A stretch of 64,000 nt of DNA from Candidatus Latescibacterota bacterium (GTDB lineage: Bacteria; Latescibacterota; UBA2968; UBA8231): assembly GCA_022827835.1 (NCBI GenBank), contig JAJEIO010000048.1, positions 235,631 through 299,630 on the forward strand. The letters run 5' to 3'. The number at the start of each line of letters is the position of its first letter. Position 1 is the stretch's first letter. The notes under the pieces were generated by a model. The model had not been told where the DNA came from, made no database searches, and worked only from the letters and a program-made list of their open reading frames with translations. This document shows positions 27,093 through 35,576 of the stretch, piece by piece. Made by a program: the position numbers and the translations under genes.

Positions 27093-28701
27093 GATGAACA
27101 AACAGAAGTATATAGTAGCCATCGCTCTGTCCTTGCTCGCCAGTGCAGCGAGCTCGCCTGGACAGGAGGACGACTTGCGGCAGCGCTTCGGCCTCCAGCC
27201 AGTGCCGCCAGTGCCCTACCCCGAGAACAACCCCTACAACCCCGATCGCGTCGAGCTGGGCCGCTTGCTGTTCTTCGACCCCATTCTCAGCGGCGAGAAG
27301 GACACGGCCTGCGGCACCTGCCACCTGCCGACCTTTGGCATGGCCGATGGGCTACCTCTTGCGGTAGGTGTTGGGGGCAAGGGCTTGGGGCCAGATCGGG
27401 TGACGGGGCGTTCGGCTGTCACCGGCGACACCGTGATTACCGAGCCGCGGCACACCATGACTCTCTTTAACGTCGGGTACAACGGCGACGAGTCTGGACT
27501 GCCTTCGACCAAGGGCTTCATGCTGTGGGACGGCAAGGATCGCGGTCTAGAGGCCCAAGCGCTGCGGCCGCTCATCGTGCGCGTAGAGTTGCGCGGCGAT
27601 GCCTATGAGCGTGAGATGGCCGTCGATAGCGTGTTGACGCGGTTGCAGGGGATCCCTGAATACGTCGCACTCTTCGAGCAAGCCTTCCCGGCTGAAGCCG
27701 ACTCCGTGGCCCGGCAGTTGCCGCGTCTCGGCTGTGCCCACGATCCAACGCCCTTGCAGTCGGTCATCACGCGCTCGACCTTTGGTCGGGCCATTGCCGC
27801 GTTTGAGCGCGAGCAAAACACGGTCAACACCGCGTATGATCGCTACGTGGCGGGCGACGACGAGGCCCTGACATCGACGCAAAAGCGCGGGCTCGAACTC
27901 TTTCACACCAAGGCGCGCTGCGTCAACTGCCACAGTGGCCCGCTGTTTACGGATTCGAGCTTTCGCGCCCAAGGCGTCGAGCAGATTGGGCCGGGCCGGG
28001 CTTCGGCGACGACTAATACCGGTACTCCGCGTCCGACGGGGAGAGATGAAGGTCGCTTTCTCAATACGGGCAACCGCAGCGACATCGGTGCCTTCCGCGT
28101 GGTGGGCTTGCGCCAGATCGCGCAGACGGCTCCCTACATGCACGACGGCGCTCTGGCGACACTGGAGGATGTCGTCGAGTTCTACGACCGCGGTGGCGGC
28201 GACGAAGCCTCCGTTCCCGCCGAGAATATCGATCCCGAGTTGGTCCCCTTGGGCCTGAGCGACGAGGAGAAACAAGACCTATTGGCCTTCATGCACGCCC
28301 TGACTGATTCGACGATAGCGGTTCACGTGCCAGCGCGGGTGCCCAGCGGGTTGCCGCCAGCCGGCCTCGAATTGGCCGCTGAGGCGGGCCTCGTGGTCTC
28401 GGTTCCCGCACCGTCGGCTCGACCTGTGGCTGTGCGAGTATTCAATTTTCCCAATCCCTTCAACGCCTCAACTTCAATCTCGGTGGCACTACCGGAGGCC
28501 GGCGAAGTCGATATCGAGGTGTACAATATCCTGGGTCAGAAGGTACGGCAGCTCTTTCGGGGCTACCGGCCAGTCGGCGTTTATCAGCTAGCGTGGGATG
28601 GGCGCGACGAGGATGGGCGAGCGGCTGCCAGCGGCGTGTATCTCGTCTCAGCGCAGATGGGTGGCACGCGCTACCTCGCACGGATGACCCTCGTGCGCTG
28701 A
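27085..28701 (+). CDS. Di-haem cytochrome c peroxidase/MauG-family protein with FlgD-like C-terminal domain
   Basis: A 538-residue exported protein. Haem sites CGTCH (76-80) and CVNCH (279-283) define the two-haem cytochrome c peroxidase/MauG family, which reduces peroxide or oxidises partner proteins in the periplasm. Other conserved pieces are RVELGRLLFFDPILSG, GKFLN-like GRFLNTGNRSDIGAFRVVGLRQ and APYMHDGALATLEDVVEFYDRGG. Unlike standard ~350-residue enzymes it continues into a ~90-residue FlgD-like tail (NFPNPFNASTSISVALPEAG, VYNILGQKVRQLF, WDGRDEDGRAAASGVYLV). That tail suggests anchoring or secretion at the cell surface. It overlaps the SUMF1-like gene by eight bases and ends one base before the FG-GAP/TPR gene. 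Confidence 0.9.
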   Translation: MNKMNKQKYIVAIALSLLASAASSPGQEDDLRQRFGLQPVPPVPYPENNPYNPDRVELGRLLFFDPILSGEKDTACGTCHLPTFGMADGLPLAVGVGGKGLGPDRVTGRSAVTGDTVITEPRHTMTLFNVGYNGDESGLPSTKGFMLWDGKDRGLEAQALRPLIVRVELRGDAYEREMAVDSVLTRLQGIPEYVALFEQAFPAEADSVARQLPRLGCAHDPTPLQSVITRSTFGRAIAAFEREQNTVNTAYDRYVAGDDEALTSTQKRGLELFHTKARCVNCHSGPLFTDSSFRAQGVEQIGPGRASATTNTGTPRPTGRDEGRFLNTGNRSDIGAFRVVGLRQIAQTAPYMHDGALATLEDVVEFYDRGGGDEASVPAENIDPELVPLGLSDEEKQDLLAFMHALTDSTIAVHVPARVPSGLPPAGLELAAEAGLVVSVPAPSARPVAVRVFNFPNPFNASTSISVALPEAGEVDIEVYNILGQKVRQLFRGYRPVGVYQLAWDGRDEDGRAAASGVYLVSAQMGGTRYLARMTLVR

Positions 28702-28702
28702 A

Positions 28703-31700
28703 GTGGACCGGCGGGTTGCTACCTACGAGGCACTGGCCGCCATCCTACTGCTGTGGGGATGCGGTCGAGAGCCTGATTTCCCAGCCATTGATCCGCCCTT
28801 GCGTCCACAAGAGCGGTCGGCACCGGCAATTCGCTTCACCGATGTAACCGCGGTCGCTGGTATCCACTTTAAGCATACCAGCGGTCTTTCAGGCCGGAAG
28901 TACGGCGTGGAAGCCCTCGGCTCGGGAGCCGTTTTTTTCGACTACAACGGCGACGGGCACATGGATCTCTACGTCGTCAACGGGGCCGATCTGCCCGGTC
29001 ACGTATCCCCCCAGCCGCCCCGCAATGCGCTCTACCGCAACCGAACAGATGGACGTTTCGTCGAAACGGCGGCTGGGGTCGCCGATACCAGTTACGGCAT
29101 GGGCTGTAGCGCAGGGGATTACGACAACGATGGAGATGCCGATATCTTCGTTGCCAATTTTGGCACCAACGTGCTCTACCGCAACGAAGGCGGTCGCTTT
29201 GCAGACGTCACAGCCGCAGCCATCCCGGACAGCGACCACAGTTGGTCCACCGGCTCGGCTTTTGTCGATTACGACTTGGACGGCGACCTAGATCTCTATG
29301 TCGCCAACTATCTCGACTATCAGTTCGAAACCGATCCCCTCGATGAAAATGGCCGCCTGAAAAAAGATAGGCGTCACTACGCCCCCACTGAATACCCCGG
29401 TCGGCGCGATTTTCTCTATCGCAATGAGGCCGACGGTCGCTTCGTCGATGTCACCGAAGAAGCAGGGCTTTTCAGCCTCGAAGGACGCGAGTTGGGTACC
29501 GTCTTTTTCGACTGGGACGGCGATGGCGATCCCGATATGTTCCAAGCCAACGACGCCACGCCCAATTTCCTCTACCGCAACGAAGGGGACGGCTCTTTTA
29601 GCGAAATCGGCTTGGCGGCCGGTGCGGCCTACAACGAAGCGGGCAAGCCCGAAGGGGGTATGGGCACCGACATTGCCGATACGGACGGAGATGGCCACCT
29701 AGAGATCGTGGTGACCAATTTTCAGTGGGAGAGCAATACCCTCTACCAAAGCAAAGGGGGTGGCTTATGGCGTGATCGATCCACCGCTTCAGGGTTGGGG
29801 GCACCTAGCTTCGACCGCCTAGCCTTCGGGGTCAACTTCTTTGATATTGACCGCGACGGCGACTCGGACCTCTACGTGGCCAATGGCCACATCGACGAGA
29901 ATATCGCCGATTTCGATCCCCAGGTTTCGCACGGCCAGCGCGACCAACTTTTCCTCAACGATGGCCAGGGGCGCTTCGCCGAAATCTCCGCGCAAGCCGG
30001 TCCTTTTTTTCAGCGCGCTATGGTGGGGCGCGGTGCGGCCACGGCCGATTACGACAACGACGGCGATAGCGATCTCTTCGTAGTCAACAGCAACCAGCCC
30101 GCCGTGTTGCTGCGCAACGATACGGCGTCGGCAAACCACTGGCTCACCCTACGCTTGGTCGGTACCCGCAGCAACCGGGACGGCTTAGGCTCCCGGGTCA
30201 CCGTGAGAACAGGAGATCGCGAACAAACCCAGCAAACTCGCAGCAGCTTTAGCTATCTATCGCAGAGCGATCCCCGTTTGTTCTTCGGACTGGGCGCATA
30301 CGACAGGGCCGACCGAATAGACATCGCTTGGCCCTCGGGCATCCGCCAGCAATTAAAAGACGTGGAGGCCGACCAGATACTGAATATCTCGGAGCCGACG
30401 GAGCCGGTTGCAGATCACACTGGGGATAGCCCCCATGAAAGAGCGTTCCAAGCAGGAGAACACCCGGCACCGCCCGCGTTTGAACTAGAGCAGTTCTGGC
30501 GGGAAGCCCCACCCGTCCTGATCGACGCCGGCCGCTTTGCCCCGCCCGATGGCGCAGACCGCGCGTCTGGCGATGAAGTCGATGTGCTGACCGAAGCAGT
30601 CGCTAGCAATCCCCGAGATCCAGAGGCCCACTTCCGCTTGGCCGAGGCCCTGTACCGGCTGCGGCGCTATGAGGCGGCAGAAGCCCATTACCAAAGAGCC
30701 GTCGCCCTCGATTCCTCCCATGCCCAAGCTCATACTGGACTGGGAAAACTCTACGGCGATCAGGGAAATCGAACTAAGGCGCTAGCGGCGCTTCAGCAGG
30801 CGCTGGCCCTAGGGGACGAAGCCATCGCTCACTACTACTTGGGCAATTTTTACGCCAGCCAAGGCTCGTACCAACAGGCTATCTTGCACTACGAGCAGGC
30901 CATCGAACGCCGGTCCGACTACGAGCAGGCTTATATCAACCTAGCCGGCGTCTATGCCCGCCAAACAGAATACAGCACGGCCATTCAGGTCTTGACGCGG
31001 GGCGTCGCCGCGTTGCCCGGCAGCGCCGAACTCAAATTCCGCTTGGGATGGAGTTACTTTGTTCAAGGCCGTTATGCGGCGGCACTTGAGCACTTCCAGC
31101 AAGTTGTTCGCTTGGATCCCCAACGTCACCAAGCCTATGACTTTATCGCGCGGATGTACATGGCCCAAGAGAAGAGGGAAGAGGCCCAGCAACTTTTGCA
31201 GCAAGCCCTAGCTGCCCATCCCGACGCGAGTGCCCTGCTGGCGCGGTTGGGGATTTTGCTGCTCGATGCGGGAAACCCCGTCCAGGCTAGCGAACACCTC
31301 GAACGGGCCATTCGCAGCGATCCAGATCACGCAGAAGCCTATTATAGCTTAGGGCAGGCCTACTTGCGCATTGGCCTGAGTGATAAGGGCCATGCCGTGC
31401 TGCGTTACTTTGAGTTTTTACAGGATAACTACCGAGAATTATTGGACTTGAAAACGGCCATCGTGCTCAATCCCAGCGATGCCACAGCGTGTTTCGGACT
31501 GGGAAAAGTCTATGGGCGCATTGGTCGCTATGAAGCGGCCCGCCAAGCGTATTTGGCCGTTTTGAAGATCGACCCCAGCCATCTCGACGCCCAGAACAAT
31601 TTGGGCAATATCTATTTGCGCCAGCAGCGTCCACACCAAGCCATCCAGGTTTTCAGCGCCTTGCTACAGGCTGATTCGAGCTATGTGCGAGCGTACAACA

Positions 31701-31894
31701 ACCTCGGCTATGCCTATCTGGCCATCAACCAGCCTCAGCGAGCTATCCAAACGTATAAAAAAGCGATTGCGATTGATCCCCAATACGCACAGGCGTACTC
31801 CAGTCTAGGTGCACTCTACATGCAGCAGGGACGAATTTCCGCAGCGCAGGAACAGCTAATTATCTACGAGGAACTGACTCAGCATCCACCATAA
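28703..31894 (+). CDS. FG-GAP/VCBS propeller + UnbV_ASPIC + TPR fusion lipoprotein (CRTAC1 type)
   Basis: A 1063-residue lipoprotein: the start is GTG, and the lipobox LLLWGC puts lipidation at Cys20. Residues ~45-470 are FG-GAP repeats with calcium-loop motifs (FDYNGDGHMDLYVVNG, GDYDNDGDADIFVANFG, FDWDGDGDPDMFQ). Residues ~477-566 are a UnbV_ASPIC domain (SNRDGLGSRVTV, DRIDIAWPSGIRQ). After a linker, ~10 TPR units follow from ~630 to the end (RYEAAEAHYQRAVALDSSHAQAH and similar). CRTAC1-type propellers bind ligands or partners extracellularly; TPRs scaffold proteins. It ends a three-gene operon with the SUMF1-like and cytochrome genes. Near-identical architecture is encoded at 37313. Confidence 0.88.
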   Translation: MDRRVATYEALAAILLLWGCGREPDFPAIDPPLRPQERSAPAIRFTDVTAVAGIHFKHTSGLSGRKYGVEALGSGAVFFDYNGDGHMDLYVVNGADLPGHVSPQPPRNALYRNRTDGRFVETAAGVADTSYGMGCSAGDYDNDGDADIFVANFGTNVLYRNEGGRFADVTAAAIPDSDHSWSTGSAFVDYDLDGDLDLYVANYLDYQFETDPLDENGRLKKDRRHYAPTEYPGRRDFLYRNEADGRFVDVTEEAGLFSLEGRELGTVFFDWDGDGDPDMFQANDATPNFLYRNEGDGSFSEIGLAAGAAYNEAGKPEGGMGTDIADTDGDGHLEIVVTNFQWESNTLYQSKGGGLWRDRSTASGLGAPSFDRLAFGVNFFDIDRDGDSDLYVANGHIDENIADFDPQVSHGQRDQLFLNDGQGRFAEISAQAGPFFQRAMVGRGAATADYDNDGDSDLFVVNSNQPAVLLRNDTASANHWLTLRLVGTRSNRDGLGSRVTVRTGDREQTQQTRSSFSYLSQSDPRLFFGLGAYDRADRIDIAWPSGIRQQLKDVEADQILNISEPTEPVADHTGDSPHERAFQAGEHPAPPAFELEQFWREAPPVLIDAGRFAPPDGADRASGDEVDVLTEAVASNPRDPEAHFRLAEALYRLRRYEAAEAHYQRAVALDSSHAQAHTGLGKLYGDQGNRTKALAALQQALALGDEAIAHYYLGNFYASQGSYQQAILHYEQAIERRSDYEQAYINLAGVYARQTEYSTAIQVLTRGVAALPGSAELKFRLGWSYFVQGRYAAALEHFQQVVRLDPQRHQAYDFIARMYMAQEKREEAQQLLQQALAAHPDASALLARLGILLLDAGNPVQASEHLERAIRSDPDHAEAYYSLGQAYLRIGLSDKGHAVLRYFEFLQDNYRELLDLKTAIVLNPSDATACFGLGKVYGRIGRYEAARQAYLAVLKIDPSHLDAQNNLGNIYLRQQRPHQAIQVFSALLQADSSYVRAYNNLGYAYLAINQPQRAIQTYKKAIAIDPQYAQAYSSLGALYMQQGRISAAQEQLIIYEELTQHPP

Positions 31895-31998
31895 TGTGCC
31901 CATAATAAGAGCAAAATTAGCTTGTTATGCGGTCGGATTTTGATTATGTAAGAAGATCATCTATTAGCCACTGTCTCTTAATTCCGCTAAGAGCCCCG

Positions 31999-32009
31999 AA
32001 AGGAGGTAC
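31999..32009 (+). promoter_or_regulatory. Shine-Dalgarno-like leader motif of the second CBM9-like gene
   Basis: AAAGGAGGTAC lies 73 bases before the ATG at 32083, inside a small hairpin (GAGCC at 31991-31995 pairs with GGCTC at 32011-32015). The gene has its own AAAGGAG directly before the ATG, so this extra site is not needed for initiation. The same 11 bases sit in the leader of the paralogue on the other strand (23515-23525). Confidence 0.45.
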
Positions 32010-32082
32010 CGGCTCTCCATCGTTTTCCGCTGTGCAGATCCCGATCTGTGGGATTTGCCTCACCTCTCAAAAGGAGCCTTTT

Positions 32083-33000
32083 ATGCGACGCTCGCTGTTA
32101 TTGGTTGCCTTTTTGTTGCCTATTGTTGCGACTTCCTCCTTTGCCCAGGATCCAGTCGAAGTGCCGCTGTACTTTGCCGTGGGCATTCCCGACAACATCC
32201 TGCCTACCATCGACGGAGAACGCGATGATTGGGCTTGGGTAGATCCAAGTTTTGAGATAACCAGCACCGATATGTTCATCCTGACCGGCGGCGTAGATGA
32301 CGCCGACGACCATTTCATAGATATTCTGCTCGGCTGGAACGAAGGACAGAATAGGGTGTACGGTATGGTCCACGTGGTTGACGACTACCTGATTGTGGAC
32401 AAAAATCCCGGTTGTACCTTCCGCGACGACAATTGCGAGATTCACTTCGATCCAGATAACCAAGGCGGCGGTCCCTACTCGGCACCCAATGACCAGGACC
32501 TACAGCCGGCCTATCAGATCTGCTTGAGCATGTCCGAGCAATTCCCCCGGGTGCAGATGTACAATGGAGCGCTGGGCAACTTTGAGCAGGACGCGCTCAA
32601 TTTCTGGTGGACCCATTCGGGTGATTTCGTCCAGAATGTCAATGCCAATGTGGGCAACGAGTACTTTTACGAGTTCAGCCTCCTGTTCTTCGATCCGCTG
32701 TCGATCAGCGGCGGTCCCGACGCCAGCACGGAATGGATCCTGACGCCTGAATCGACCATTGGCATGGGCATTTCCCTCGACGATGCCGACGAGGGCCTCA
32801 ACGCCAACGGCAACGATCCAATGGCTGAGGAATGCTGCGAGAACGGTTTCTGGTGGCAGGCGTATGTGAGCATGGGCGATCAGTTCGCCAATACCGGCGG
32901 CATCCCCGATGTCTTCCTGACGCCGACAGAAGAGGTGGACACCGCAGTTGAAGCTACTTCCTGGGGTCAGGTGAAAAGCCTGCTAGGGGAAGGTCTGTAA
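32083..33000 (+). CDS. Small secreted CBM9-like protein (paralogue of the 22487 gene)
   Basis: A 305-residue exported protein (MRRSLLLVAFLLPIVATSSFAQ) nearly collinear with the one encoded at 22487-23398: VGIPDNILPTIDGERDDWAW, CTFRDDNCEIHFDPDNQG, SAPNDQDLQPAYQ, DEGLNANGNDPMAEECC and a C-terminal SWGQVKSLLGEGL. Conserved Cys pairs suggest disulfides outside the cytoplasm. AAAAGGAG precedes the ATG at 32083; the frame is open further upstream but without a signal peptide there. It has its own leader and terminator, like its paralogue. A CBM9-like carbohydrate-binding role is inferred from the N-terminal IDG...W pattern; no enzyme motif is visible. Confidence 0.78.
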   Translation: MRRSLLLVAFLLPIVATSSFAQDPVEVPLYFAVGIPDNILPTIDGERDDWAWVDPSFEITSTDMFILTGGVDDADDHFIDILLGWNEGQNRVYGMVHVVDDYLIVDKNPGCTFRDDNCEIHFDPDNQGGGPYSAPNDQDLQPAYQICLSMSEQFPRVQMYNGALGNFEQDALNFWWTHSGDFVQNVNANVGNEYFYEFSLLFFDPLSISGGPDASTEWILTPESTIGMGISLDDADEGLNANGNDPMAEECCENGFWWQAYVSMGDQFANTGGIPDVFLTPTEEVDTAVEATSWGQVKSLLGEGL

Positions 33001-33025
33001 GTCATTTGTCAGTTTTCTTTTGGGC

Positions 33026-33064
33026 AAAGAAGGGAGGGCGGGAAGTACCTGCCCTCCCTTCTTT
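33026..33064 (+). terminator. Strong hairpin after the second CBM9-like gene
   Basis: A perfect 14-bp stem, AAAGAAGGGAGGGC (33026-33039) with GCCCTCCCTTCTTT (33051-33064), and an 11-base loop, 25 bases beyond the stop. The U-tract is weak (the stem ends in CTTTGG), so it may act as a terminator or as 3'-end protection. Confidence 0.65.
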
Positions 33065-33094
33065 GGTTGCGCAGGGCTGTGAGGAGTAAGCCGA

Positions 33095-35005
33095 ATGCGC
33101 GCCCTCTTGACTGGTGTGGTGCTGGTCGCGGCTATAAGCCTGATAAGCCCGTGGGCCGTGCTCATCGTCAAAGGTTCACTCCTGACCGGCAATGCCATCC
33201 CCGTCATAGCCGTGCTGTTCTTCTTTGTGCTGACAGCACTGGTCTCGCCCCTGCTCAAGTCTCTGAGTCGTCGTCTCGCTTTTACCCGCGCCGACCTGAT
33301 CCTCATTTACGCCATGATGCTGGTAGCCGGAGCTGTGGTAACTACCGGCTTTACCGGCGGTTTCATGTCCATCATTTCTGGGATCTACTACTACGCCACG
33401 CCCGAAAACAATTGGGCTAATCTCTTTATTCCTCACCTAGACCCTTGGGTCACTCCCCAGGACCCCGAGGCAGTGCATTTGTTTTTCGAGGGGCTGCCTC
33501 CAGACGTTTCGATTCCTTGGTCCGCTTGGGCCATACCGCTGGCGATGTGGACTTCTTTTATGGTGGCCTTTTCGGTGGTTATGTTCTGCCTAGGCGTCAT
33601 GTTGCGCGGCCAGTGGATAGATCGGGAGCGACTGGTCTTTCCGTTGACCCAGTTGCCCTTGGCAATGATCGAGGATGCCGAAAGCGCAGAACGGCGCGTC
33701 GGTCGCTTCTTCAAAAGCCGCTTGCTGTGGCTGGGGATTTTGCTGCCTTTATTGTTGCACTCGTGGAACTCGCTGCACAACTACCACGACGCCTTTCAGC
33801 CGGTCGCCATGCGAGGCAGGATTCCTTTGCTCGATGGCCGGATGAGTGTGCCTTTCCTGCTCAATTTTCCCGTGCTCGGCCTGTCCTACCTCATGCCGCT
33901 AGGCGTCTCCTTTAGTCTGTGGTTTTTCTGTATGGTAGGGCTGCTCGAACAAAGCGCCTTTGCCCGTATCGGCGTGCAGCTCAGCGGCGGGGATATGTGG
34001 ACCTCCGGCGGAGCAAGCCCGCCCCTTTCACTGCAGATGTCGGGCGCTATGCTGGTACTGGTTTTATTCGCGTTGTGGAATGCACGCCAGCACTTGGGCA
34101 GTTTCTGGCGTCAAGCCCTAGGCCGCGGGGAATCGACCCGACGGGAATTGCTCGGCCCGCGAGCGGCCGTGTGCGGTTTCGCAGGAGGCCTCCTATTCAT
34201 GTTGGCTTGGCTCATAAGCACTGGTCTCGATGTGTATGTAGCTATCCTGCTGGTCATTGGTGCCTTAGTTGTGTTTATCGGCCTAGCGCGCATAACCTGC
34301 GAGGCGGGTTTGCCCAGTATCCAGACGCCGATGGTGCCCCAAGCTTTTATGATCCGCGGCTTTGGCCCCCAAGTGCTGGGTCTTCAGAATATGACTGGCT
34401 TGGGGTTGAGCACGGTGTGGCTGGGGGATACAGCGGCCAATATGATGAATTCAGTGATGCACAGTTTGCGCCTGAGCTCCGGCCAAGAGCGCCACTTGCG
34501 CCACCTGCCTTGGGCGCTGCTGCTCGCCCTAGTGGTGGCGCTGGTCGGTTCGATCTGGTACACCATGAGCTTGGCCTATGCACACGGCGGCATCAATCTA
34601 CACGGCTGGTACTTTCGCGGCGTTGTGCGCTGGCCCTTCAATCACATGGCTTCACTGGCCAATGCGCCCGAGGCGAGTTTTGCACCGAGGCTGACCTTTA
34701 TTACCCTAGGGGCTGGCGTCATGAGCGCACTGCTGTACCTGCGCCAGCGCTTTTTGGCTTGGCCCCTGCATCCCATTGGCTTTCCAGTATCTAACACCCA
34801 TCCGATCATCACTTTCGGCTGGTTGTCCATCCTGCTGGCTTGGTTGTGCAAGGCGGCGATCCTGCGCTATGGTGGGGTGCGGCTCTACCGGACGATGAGA
34901 CCCTTCTTTTTGGGACTAGCGCTAGGCGAGTTCTCCGCTTCTGCACTCTGGGTCTTTATCGACGGAGCATTTGGGGTAGAGGGCAACATGATTTTCGTAT
35001 TTTGA
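33095..35005 (+). CDS. DUF6785/DUF6784-type integral membrane protein (second copy)
   Basis: A 636-residue polytopic membrane protein, same length as the one encoded at 4242-6152 and with the same motif order: ATPENNWANLFIPHLDPWV (compare ASPENQW), FEGLPPDVSIPWSAWAIPL, RERLVFPLTQLPLAMIED at about 177-194, LARITCEAGLPSIQTP and WLCKAAILRYGGVRLYR near the end. GAGGAG lies eight bases before the ATG. Here it has no OPT-like partner; instead a small TPR protein follows 31 bases on. The family has no established function; transport is inferred from topology. Confidence 0.75.
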   Translation: MRALLTGVVLVAAISLISPWAVLIVKGSLLTGNAIPVIAVLFFFVLTALVSPLLKSLSRRLAFTRADLILIYAMMLVAGAVVTTGFTGGFMSIISGIYYYATPENNWANLFIPHLDPWVTPQDPEAVHLFFEGLPPDVSIPWSAWAIPLAMWTSFMVAFSVVMFCLGVMLRGQWIDRERLVFPLTQLPLAMIEDAESAERRVGRFFKSRLLWLGILLPLLLHSWNSLHNYHDAFQPVAMRGRIPLLDGRMSVPFLLNFPVLGLSYLMPLGVSFSLWFFCMVGLLEQSAFARIGVQLSGGDMWTSGGASPPLSLQMSGAMLVLVLFALWNARQHLGSFWRQALGRGESTRRELLGPRAAVCGFAGGLLFMLAWLISTGLDVYVAILLVIGALVVFIGLARITCEAGLPSIQTPMVPQAFMIRGFGPQVLGLQNMTGLGLSTVWLGDTAANMMNSVMHSLRLSSGQERHLRHLPWALLLALVVALVGSIWYTMSLAYAHGGINLHGWYFRGVVRWPFNHMASLANAPEASFAPRLTFITLGAGVMSALLYLRQRFLAWPLHPIGFPVSNTHPIITFGWLSILLAWLCKAAILRYGGVRLYRTMRPFFLGLALGEFSASALWVFIDGAFGVEGNMIFVF

Positions 35006-35036
35006 GGTTCTAAAGGAGCACGAAAAGGAAATCTAA

Positions 35037-35513
35037 ATGCGATACTTGCGCTCGCTTAAGTTGCTCTTGGTCGTTGCGATTGTCGGCGCTGTGCTAGCCT
35101 TTTTTGAACGGCAGCGTACAACCGAGTACGGGCACCTTTTGGACCGCACGCACGCACGGGGGCAGCCGCAGCTCAAGGGCACGTCTTTGCGGGAGCTGGC
35201 GCAGGTGCTGCTGGAACTGTATCCAGAGGGAGCCGAAGCCAATCTGCTGATGGGTACGGCTCTAGCCGATGAGGGACGGTTGGAGGAGGCCCGGGCGCAT
35301 CTGGAGAAGGCGATGGAAGTGGACCGACGCAACTTGCAGCTACTCTTTTTGTACGCGCGGCTCTTGCTGGATATGGGAGAGGATATGGAGAAAGTGCAAG
35401 CGGTAGTGGAAGAATTGAATCGGTACTTTCCCCGGTCGCGGGAGAAGGTGGAGCAGTACTTTGGGGAGGCTTCAAAGGGGAAGATGCGGTTTGGGGGGGA
35501 CGATCTTTACTGA
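35037..35513 (+). CDS. Membrane-anchored TPR protein
   Basis: A 158-residue protein with an N-terminal membrane anchor (LKLLLVVAIVGAVLAFFE) and about two TPR units (EANLLMGTALADEGRLEEARAHLEKAMEVDRR, LQLLFLYARLLLDMGEDMEKVQAVVEELNRYFP). It likely acts as a small scaffold on the outer face of the cytoplasmic membrane. It is the last gene of a unit with the DUF6785 protein 31 bases upstream. Its stop codon is the first three bases of an inverted repeat (35511-35576) shared with the convergent parvulin gene. Confidence 0.75.
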   Translation: MRYLRSLKLLLVVAIVGAVLAFFERQRTTEYGHLLDRTHARGQPQLKGTSLRELAQVLLELYPEGAEANLLMGTALADEGRLEEARAHLEKAMEVDRRNLQLLFLYARLLLDMGEDMEKVQAVVEELNRYFPRSREKVEQYFGEASKGKMRFGGDDLY

Positions 35514-35576
35514 GAATTAAGAATTAGGAATTCCCGGCCCCAGCCCTAATTCTCAATTCTTAATTCCTAATTCTCA
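35511..35576. repeat. Inverted repeat supplying the stop codons of two converging genes
   Basis: Arms 35511-35532 and 35555-35576 pair at 20 of 22 positions; both are built of GAATTA/GAATTG units, with further GAATTAGGG-type units in the loop. The first arm begins with the TGA of the TPR gene, and the second ends (minus strand) with the TGA of the parvulin gene. It probably serves as a two-way terminator and looks like a dispersed, A+T-rich intergenic element. Confidence 0.7.
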
